NCBI GenBank assembly: GCA_003662205.1
Contig: QMXQ01000051.1
Location: 1-8,889, forward strand
Origin: Candidatus Bathyarchaeota archaeon
GTDB lineage: Archaea > Thermoproteota > Bathyarchaeia > TCS64
Length of the DNA: 8,889 nucleotides
Direction of reading: 5' to 3'
Shown piece by piece: positions 5,129-8,889 of the stretch. The first letter of the stretch is position 1; every line of letters starts with the position of its first letter. The position numbers were made by a program, and so were the translations under genes. The notes under the pieces are model-generated. The model made no database searches and had not been told where the DNA came from. It saw nothing but the letters and a program-made list of their open reading frames with translations.

Positions 5129-6001
5129 TCAACCGAGGACGCGCTCCCTGAGCTCGTTGAGCTCGTTCCGCTTCTTCTCGGCCTGGGCGGCGGCGGCCTC
5201 GGCGAACCTTTCCCAGCTCCAGCCCAGCGTCTCGTACGCGTAGTCGATGGACCGGGAGGAGGCGACGATGAGGCCCTCGCCCCTGCTGTTTCCTCCCAGC
5301 CTCAGGGCGACGGCGGGGTCGCCTCCCTGCGGCCCCAGCCCTGGGGCGAGGATGAGCCGCTCCTCTCCGATGAGTCTCCTGATCTCGCCCAGCTCGGAGG
5401 TCGCCGTGCAGCCGACGACGAAGCCGTTGGAGCCGCGCTCGTAGGCGTCCCTCGCCAGGCGCAGGTAGAGGGGCTCGCCGCCGACCTCCAGCGACTGGTA
5501 GTCGTGGGTGCCGGGGTTCGACATCCTGCAGAGGGCGAAGATGCCCTTGTCCCTCTCCCTCGCCCACGCGTAGACGGCGTCGCTCCCGTTCTCGAAGCCG
5601 GGGAAGGGGCTGAAGGTGACGGCGTCGAAGCCCGCCTCCCCGATCCAGTGGAGCCCCGCCCGGTTGGTGGAGCCGATGTCGGTGAGCTTCGCGTCCAGGA
5701 GCGCGAGGCAGCCGCCTTCGTGGATGGCATCGACGATCTCCCGCAGGTCGTCTAGGGAGAGGGGGTAGGTGATGAACTGGGCGTTGGGCTTGATGATGGG
5801 CGTGTAGGGGGCGACGGCCTCGATGACGTCGAGGCAGAACCTCTTGATCCCCCCTGACAGCCCGTGGCGCTCTATCAGCGGCGGCGGGACCACGTACCGG
5901 TCCCTCATGGCGCCCGTCGCGGGGTCGAGGCCGACGCAGAGGAAGCTCTCCTTCTCCCCGCTCAGCTCGTAGTATCGCTCGACAAATCCTCGGCCCAGCA
6001 A
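5129..6001 (-). CDS. pyrF: Orotidine 5'-phosphate decarboxylase (type 2)
   Basis: The enzyme removes CO2 from OMP to give UMP, the last step of de novo pyrimidine synthesis. The 290-residue product shows the Lys-Asp-Lys-Asp catalytic tetrad: Lys71 in IIKPNAQF, and Asp103, Lys105 and Asp108 in LLDAKLTDIG. Other signatures are CVGLDP (22-27), VTFSPFPG (128-135), CRMSNPGTHDYQ (158-169), VVGCTATSEL (195-204), the phosphate-binding LGPQGGD (222-228) and ASSRSIDYA (247-255). These match the longer type 2 OMP decarboxylases (about 260-290 residues) rather than the short archaeal form, which is notable. I place the start at TTG 6001 because AGGTGAGG lies just upstream and a TATA box at 6043-6035 gives a 10-15 base leader. 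GTG 6010 is the main alternative. It is followed by the separate por promoter. Confidence 0.9.
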   Translation of the reverse strand: MLGRGFVERYYELSGEKESFLCVGLDPATGAMRDRYVVPPPLIERHGLSGGIKRFCLDVIEAVAPYTPIIKPNAQFITYPLSLDDLREIVDAIHEGGCLALLDAKLTDIGSTNRAGLHWIGEAGFDAVTFSPFPGFENGSDAVYAWARERDKGIFALCRMSNPGTHDYQSLEVGGEPLYLRLARDAYERGSNGFVVGCTATSELGEIRRLIGEERLILAPGLGPQGGDPAVALRLGGNSRGEGLIVASSRSIDYAYETLGWSWERFAEAAAAQAEKKRNELNELRERVLG

Positions 6002-6004
6002 GAA

Positions 6005-6012
6005 CCTCACCT
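6005..6012 (-). promoter_or_regulatory. Ribosome-binding site deciding the pyrF start
   Basis: AGGTGAGG on the minus strand leaves five bases between GGTGA and the TTG at 6001. The upstream in-frame GTG (6010-6008) lies inside this site, so it would have to be read from a leaderless transcript. The longer frame back to ATG 6097 would cross the predicted TATA box and is not believed. Confidence 0.65.
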
Positions 6013-6034
6013 GATACCTACTCCACGCCCCCAC

Positions 6035-6043
6035 GATAAAAAA
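6035..6043 (-). promoter_or_regulatory. TATA box of pyrF
   Basis: TTTTTTATC on the minus strand is the only strongly AT-rich element upstream of pyrF. Initiation about 25 bases downstream, near 6013, would leave a 12-base leader containing the AGGTGAGG site. Confidence 0.55.
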
Positions 6044-6217
6044 CTGATTAAGACGGGGACGGCGAGCCGAGGGATAACCGTCGCCGGACCCATGCACACG
6101 CCATCAGCGGGAGGTCAGAGATCCCCTTTCCCGTCCACCGGCGCGGACCCGAGGCCGCGGTTCCTCTCACCTCATGAGACCAACCCTAGGGGCGACATCA
6201 AACTGTCTTCGGGATGT
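6044..6217. other. Divergent intergenic region, no gene seen
   Basis: This GC-rich stretch lies between the pyrF TATA box and the TATA box of the coiled-coil gene. It contains a 6-base inverted repeat, CGGCGA (6060-6065) and TCGCCG (6081-6086), just upstream of the pyrF promoter, where a regulator could bind. Short plus-strand frames (for example from ATG 6092) have no motif and no ribosome-binding site. No tRNA-like or box C/D pattern was found. It is unusually long for this compact window. Confidence 0.5.
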
Positions 6218-6227
6218 CTTTATATCC
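6218..6227 (+). promoter_or_regulatory. TATA box of the coiled-coil/winged-helix gene pair
   Basis: CTTTATATCC is a close match to the archaeal TATA consensus. Initiation about 26 bases on, near 6249, leaves a 25-base leader with GAGGAGA (6261-6267) before the ATG at 6274. Confidence 0.6.
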
Positions 6228-6273
6228 TTTCAATCTAAACTATCGTTCAGAAACCTTTCCGAGGAGACGCGCG

Positions 6274-6801
6274 ATGAGCGACGAGGAGGAGACGAGGAGG
6301 CTTCTGAGGATCCGCGAGGACCTCAAGAGGCGGATGGGGAGGCTGCAGGCAGAGGTGGAGGACCTGAGGAGGGCTGTCGCTGAGATAGACAAGCTCATAG
6401 CGAGGCGCGGGTTCCGCCAGCCGGTCCCGGAGCCGCCTGAGGAGAGGGGCGCGATCTCCGTCAAGGCGAAGGACGGAACGGTTCTGGGCACGATGCAGGC
6501 GGATGAGAGGGAGATCATCTTCACCCCCCGAGACGACCTGGCCTTCACGGTCTCCATCCCGCCCTTCCAGGCCTTCCTCATCGACAGGGTCCTCGCCAAC
6601 ATGAGGTCCACGGACGAGGAGCGGGCATCGAGGGGCGAGATCCCCCCCGAGGACGTCCTCTCCTACGAGGTCTCCACCGACGGGGACCGGCTGCTCAGGT
6701 TGGTCGTCCGAAACTACGGCGGGGAGAGGAGGCTTAGGGAGATACGGAGCAGCCTCCGCTGGACCTTCGACAAGATGTACGAGAAGCTGACCCAGAGCTG
6801 A
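6274..6801 (+). CDS. Conserved-looking coiled-coil protein of unknown function
   Basis: I do not recognise this 175-residue protein. Residues 3-46 form a highly charged heptad-like helix (RRLLRIREDLKRRMGRLQAE and onward), a clear coiled-coil candidate. A proline-rich hinge (48-56) leads to a globular part that begins with ISVKAKDGTVLGTMQADERE (61-80), continues with IIFTPRDDLAFTVSIPPFQAFLIDRVL (81-107), and ends in a helix with the pattern RSSLRWTFDKMYEKL. Hydrophobic and charged residues alternate as in alpha/beta folds; there are no cysteines, signal peptide or membrane segment, so it is probably cytoplasmic. The start ATG 6274 follows GAGGAGA with seven bases between, and a TATA box is suitably placed. 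The next gene starts five bases after its stop, suggesting co-expression. The coiled coil suggests an oligomer or a partner-binding role, but no function can be assigned. Confidence 0.78.
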   Translation: MSDEEETRRLLRIREDLKRRMGRLQAEVEDLRRAVAEIDKLIARRGFRQPVPEPPEERGAISVKAKDGTVLGTMQADEREIIFTPRDDLAFTVSIPPFQAFLIDRVLANMRSTDEERASRGEIPPEDVLSYEVSTDGDRLLRLVVRNYGGERRLREIRSSLRWTFDKMYEKLTQS

Positions 6802-6806
6802 GGCCC

Positions 6807-7052
6807 TTGACCGAGGTGGAGAGGAATCCCCTCTGGCTGATCCTCGTGGAGACCGTCCACGCGCTCCCCATGTACCCCGCGCATAAGGCCTACGTCAGGG
6901 ACACCCTGATCCTCGAATCGCCCGACATCACCGCCGAGGAGCTCTCGCTGAGGCTCGACATCCCTCTGGGCGAGGCACTTGTCATCCTCCACGAGATCGA
7001 GAAAGAAGGACGCCAGGAGGCCGCCGGAGCCGAGGGGTCAGAGGACGCCTAG
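6807..7052 (+). CDS. Small winged-helix-like protein of unknown function
   Basis: This 81-residue product has an N-terminal helix (PLWLILVETVHALPMYPAHK) and then a helix-turn-helix-like pattern: the DTLILESPDITAEELSLRLD segment (32-51) is followed by IPLGEALVILHEIEKEG (52-68), as in winged-helix domains where the second helix is the recognition helix. The tail (69-81) is acidic and probably disordered. No family was recognised. The TTG at 6807 is chosen as start because TGAGG (6799-6803) precedes it; GTG 6816 is an alternative three residues shorter. The gene begins five bases after the coiled-coil gene and shares its promoter. It ends eight bases before the convergent rpo5 stop. It could be a DNA-binding or protein-interaction module working with the coiled-coil partner. 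This is inference from adjacency. Confidence 0.68.
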   Translation: MTEVERNPLWLILVETVHALPMYPAHKAYVRDTLILESPDITAEELSLRLDIPLGEALVILHEIEKEGRQEAAGAEGSEDA

Positions 7053-7060
7053 GAGCCGGC

Positions 7061-7603
7061 CTACTTGACGACGTAGCGGTAGGACTCGGACTTCCCCGCG
7101 GTCGCGCTCTCCCCCGTGATCCTGATGATGTCGCCGGGCTCGGCGCCGAGGATTATCGCGATGGGGTCGGAGGCCTTGATCCAGGGGAACTGATACGGCT
7201 TGGCGTGGAACCGCTCCAGGATCTCCCGCCGATCCTCCTCCGAGAGGATCTCATGCCGCGGGACGAGCTCATGCTCGAAGACGTCAAAGGTCGGCAGGGT
7301 CGGCGGAATGAGCTCGACGCCCATCTTGCTCGCCGTGCTCTTCGCGGAGTATGTGTACTTGCCGTTCCCGACCATGATCCCCTTGGCGGCGCCCTCCTTC
7401 TCCACCAGCGCCTTGAGCTCGCGGACGTAGGAGATGCCGATGGTCTTCTGGCCGAGAACGCAGAGCATCACGTACCTCTCTTCGCCGCGCGACAGGTAGA
7501 AGATGATCTTCTCGGCCTCCCTCTCGACCCGGTCCACCTTGAGGTCCCTGTACTTGATGATGAGCGCCGCGCGCTTCTCCTCCAAAGTCTCATGCTTACT
7601 CAT
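7061..7603 (-). CDS. rpoH: RNA polymerase subunit Rpo5 (RpoH) with Rpb5-like N-terminal jaw domain
   Basis: Residues 107-180 are a canonical Rpo5/Rpb5 assembly domain: FEHELVPRHEILSEEDRREI (109-128), IKASDPIAIILGAEPGDIIR (142-161) and SATAGKSESYRYVV (166-179). This domain anchors Rpo5 to the largest subunit near the jaw of the polymerase. Archaeal Rpo5 normally consists of little more than this (about 75-90 residues). Here another 100 residues precede it. The segment GISYVRELKALVEKEGAAKG (56-75), IMVGNGKYTYSAKSTASKMG (76-95) and VELIPP (96-101) matches the pattern of Mrr-like restriction-endonuclease folds, the fold of the eukaryotic Rpb5 N-terminal domain. The usual (D/E)xK is replaced by LCVLGQK, so no nuclease activity is expected. 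ATG 7603 is preceded by GGGGTG, and the reading frame is continuous. Rpo12 lies 14 bases upstream in the same operon. Subunit identity is certain; the jaw homology is a strong inference. Confidence 0.9.
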   Translation of the reverse strand: MSKHETLEEKRAALIIKYRDLKVDRVEREAEKIIFYLSRGEERYVMLCVLGQKTIGISYVRELKALVEKEGAAKGIMVGNGKYTYSAKSTASKMGVELIPPTLPTFDVFEHELVPRHEILSEEDRREILERFHAKPYQFPWIKASDPIAIILGAEPGDIIRITGESATAGKSESYRYVVK

Positions 7604-7617
7604 CTTGACACCCCGGG

Positions 7618-7809
7618 CTATCGGGCCTTCACCCGCTTCACGATGGGCGCCCTGATCTTGCGGAAGACGCGATACCCGCAGTAGGGGCAGCGGAAGGATA
7701 TGTAGCGCTCAAGCTCGGAGAATGAGACCCGCCGCCCGCAGCGGACGCACTCGTACACCGGGCCGCCCTGGGACTCCCGCGCCCCGCCCTTCTCTTCATC
7801 CAGATCCAT
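7618..7809 (-). CDS. rpoP: RNA polymerase subunit Rpo12 (RpoP)
   Basis: From ATG 7809 the product is 63 residues: an acidic, low-complexity N-terminus (MDLDEEKGGARESQGGP) followed by the Rpo12 zinc ribbon. CVRC (residues 21-24) and CPYC (41-44) provide four zinc ligands, and the tail KIRAPIVKRVKAR is the conserved basic end of this subunit. Rpo12/Rpb12 bridges the Rpo3 and Rpo2 subunits and is needed for assembly and open-complex formation. Archaeal forms are often 44-50 residues, so the extra acidic head is a small extension. The ATG is preceded by GGTGGAG four bases upstream. A TTG at 7839 could add ten residues but would lack a ribosome-binding site. It is the first gene of an rpo12-rpo5 pair with a promoter inside the end of the radical SAM gene. 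Confidence 0.9.
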   Translation of the reverse strand: MDLDEEKGGARESQGGPVYECVRCGRRVSFSELERYISFRCPYCGYRVFRKIRAPIVKRVKAR

Positions 7810-7846
7810 ACAGCTCCACCGACGCAAATAAAACTCCAAGACCTCT

Positions 7847-7855
7847 CTTTAAAAC
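7847..7855 (-). promoter_or_regulatory. TATA box of the rpo12-rpo5 pair
   Basis: GTTTTAAAG on the minus strand, about 42 bases before the rpo12 ATG, predicts initiation near 7826 and a leader of about 17 bases containing GGTGGAG. It includes the TAA stop of the radical SAM gene (7851-7849). A second AT-rich stretch, TTTTATTT (7833-7826), is too close to the ATG unless transcription is leaderless. Confidence 0.5.
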
Positions 7856-8889
7856 ATAGCGTCCCCGAGGCGACCTCTGACCATGCGGTCGGAGACCACG
7901 CCGACGACGATGGCCTCGACGACCTCTCCCACCCGCCCCTCCGCGCCTTCGAGGAGCACCACCGGGCCGTGCTGCAGGGGGTAGGCCACGTGGAGACGGC
8001 GGTCCCGCCCGTAGGCCTCGGCGACGACGACCCGGAGCCTCCGCCCCACGAGCTCCTCTTTGAGGGTCCGGTTCGCCCGCTGGGCGGCCTCGTGGATCCG
8101 GTGGCTCAGCGGGTCCCTGGCGGCAGGGGGCGCCGCGGGCCGGTCGCTGAAGGTGGACATGGGCAGCGGCTGGAACCGGTAGAGGATGATCCTGGCCGCG
8201 CCCGCCTCGACGCTCTCGCTGATGGTCCTCACGGTCGCGTCGACGGTCTCTCGCGTCTGCCCCGGCAGCCCGTGGATGAAGTAGACGTAGGGCTTGAGCC
8301 CCGCCCGCTTCAGCCGTCTGACAGCGCGCAGGTTCTCCTCGGGCGTGGAGGGCCTGCCGAGCTGGAGGCTGTGCTCCCTGGAGCCGGTCTCGAAGCCTAT
8401 GTTGACGGGCGTCCCGGGCAGGTATCTTCCCAGCAGCCTGGCGGCGCGCTCGGTGACGAGGTTCCCCTTGATGTTCTCGATCATGAGGGAGGCGTCCCTC
8501 CCAAAGTCGGCCAGCTCCGTGAGCCGCGAGAGCAGCTCCTCAAGGGCCTCGTAGTTCGGCTTGGGGTGCCTGGGGTCCGTCAGCGGCTCCGGTTCCACGA
8601 GCAGGTCCCTACCGTAGTCGAGGAGATCGGGCGCGCTCAGCACGATGCGCTTGACGCCCTCCGCCAGCAGCCCCCGGACCTCCCGGCAGATCCCCTCCAC
8701 CGAGCGGCTTTTGGGAGGTCCGTACAGGCTGGGGACAGAGCAGTAGCCGCAGCCCGGGGGAACCCCCAGGGGGCAGTCGTATCGCTCCTCAAGGCCGCCG
8801 CTTCGACATCGCCCGCAGCCCTCGCAGGCCCCCGCGGGCAGCGCCGCACGCGCCCGCAGGTAGTTGCTGCAGCCCCTGAGAACCTCGAC
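7849..8889 (-). CDS. Radical SAM enzyme with C-terminal TRAM-like domain (N-terminus beyond window)
   Basis: The frame is open from the right edge to TAA 7851-7849, giving 346 visible residues. An N-terminal Fe-S motif is formed by ACEGCGRC (Cys22, 25, 28). The radical SAM cluster motif follows as DCPLGVPPGCGYC, with Cys39, Cys47 and Cys50 in CX7CX2C spacing rather than the usual CX3CX2C. Next comes SVPSLYGPPKSRS and the barrel, with VKRIVLSAPDLLDYGRD (79-95), NIGFETGSREHSLQLGRPST (163-182), which belongs to the SAM-binding face, and YVYFIHGLPGQTRET (201-215). Residues about 280-342 (ELVGRRLRVVVAEAYG onward) look like a TRAM-type beta barrel, which binds RNA in MiaB-like enzymes. The protein resembles archaeal B12-binding/radical SAM proteins of the COG1032 type; the B12 domain, if any, lies outside the window. 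Substrate unknown. The next gene, rpo12, has its promoter overlapping this stop codon. Confidence 0.85.
   Translation of the reverse strand, partial: VEVLRGCSNYLRARAALPAGACEGCGRCRSGGLEERYDCPLGVPPGCGYCSVPSLYGPPKSRSVEGICREVRGLLAEGVKRIVLSAPDLLDYGRDLLVEPEPLTDPRHPKPNYEALEELLSRLTELADFGRDASLMIENIKGNLVTERAARLLGRYLPGTPVNIGFETGSREHSLQLGRPSTPEENLRAVRRLKRAGLKPYVYFIHGLPGQTRETVDATVRTISESVEAGAARIILYRFQPLPMSTFSDRPAAPPAARDPLSHRIHEAAQRANRTLKEELVGRRLRVVVAEAYGRDRRLHVAYPLQHGPVVLLEGAEGRVGEVVEAIVVGVVSDRMVRGRLGDAMF

Noticed and set aside
5132..6097. Start of pyrF at ATG 6097
   Set aside because: The extra 32 residues are unlike the family, and the TATA box and ribosome-binding site would lie inside the coding sequence.
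6092..6238. Short plus-strand frame in the divergent gap (MHTPSAGG...)
   Set aside because: Low-complexity product with no upstream ribosome-binding site, running through the TATA box of the next gene.
1..8889. CRISPR array, insertion sequence, defence island or prophage
   Set aside because: No spaced direct repeats, transposase, integrase, terminal repeats or defence-type genes were seen. The gene content is mostly housekeeping.

Overview
This window reads as a GC-rich piece of an archaeal chromosome. The archaeal evidence is two RNA polymerase subunits (Rpo5/RpoH and Rpo12/RpoP), a pilin-like protein with an archaeal class III signal peptide, a four-subunit 2-oxoacid:ferredoxin oxidoreductase in gamma-delta-alpha-beta order, TATA-like boxes about 25-30 bases before the likely transcription starts, and Shine-Dalgarno sites close to TTG or ATG starts. 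The gene mix suggests an anaerobic TACK-type lineage such as Bathyarchaeia or a relative. That placement is inference, because no rRNA or other decisive marker is present.

Layout. 1-161 (+) is the 3' end of CTP synthase. 162-372 is a comparatively AT-rich gap with a promoter candidate and a long inverted repeat, leading into a secreted pilin-like protein (373-927, +). A 57-residue zinc-ribbon gene (1044-1217, +) follows. It converges on a minus-strand block that reads from right to left: pyrF (6001-5129), the por operon porG-porD-porA-porB (5047-2006), and an XRE-type regulator (1951-1223). A 272-base divergent gap separates pyrF from a plus-strand pair of unrecognised genes: a coiled-coil protein (6274-6801) and a small winged-helix-like protein (6807-7052). 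These converge on a minus-strand rpo12-rpo5 pair (7809-7061), whose promoter overlaps the end of a radical SAM gene (8889-7849) that runs off the window edge.

How the genes fit together. PorGDAB would interconvert pyruvate and acetyl-CoA with ferredoxin as electron carrier. PyrG and PyrF are pyrimidine-pathway enzymes but are not linked here. The rpo12-rpo5 pair supplies two small subunits of the core RNA polymerase. Most of the window is housekeeping. The most striking item is Rpo5: it is 180 residues long instead of the roughly 75-90 usual in archaea, and its extra N-terminal half looks like the restriction-endonuclease-fold jaw domain of eukaryotic Rpb5. Also worth a look are the unusual cysteine spacing of the radical SAM enzyme, the small zinc-ribbon gene, the unknown coiled-coil/winged-helix pair, and the structured segment upstream of the pilin. 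I saw no CRISPR array, insertion sequence, tRNA or rRNA.
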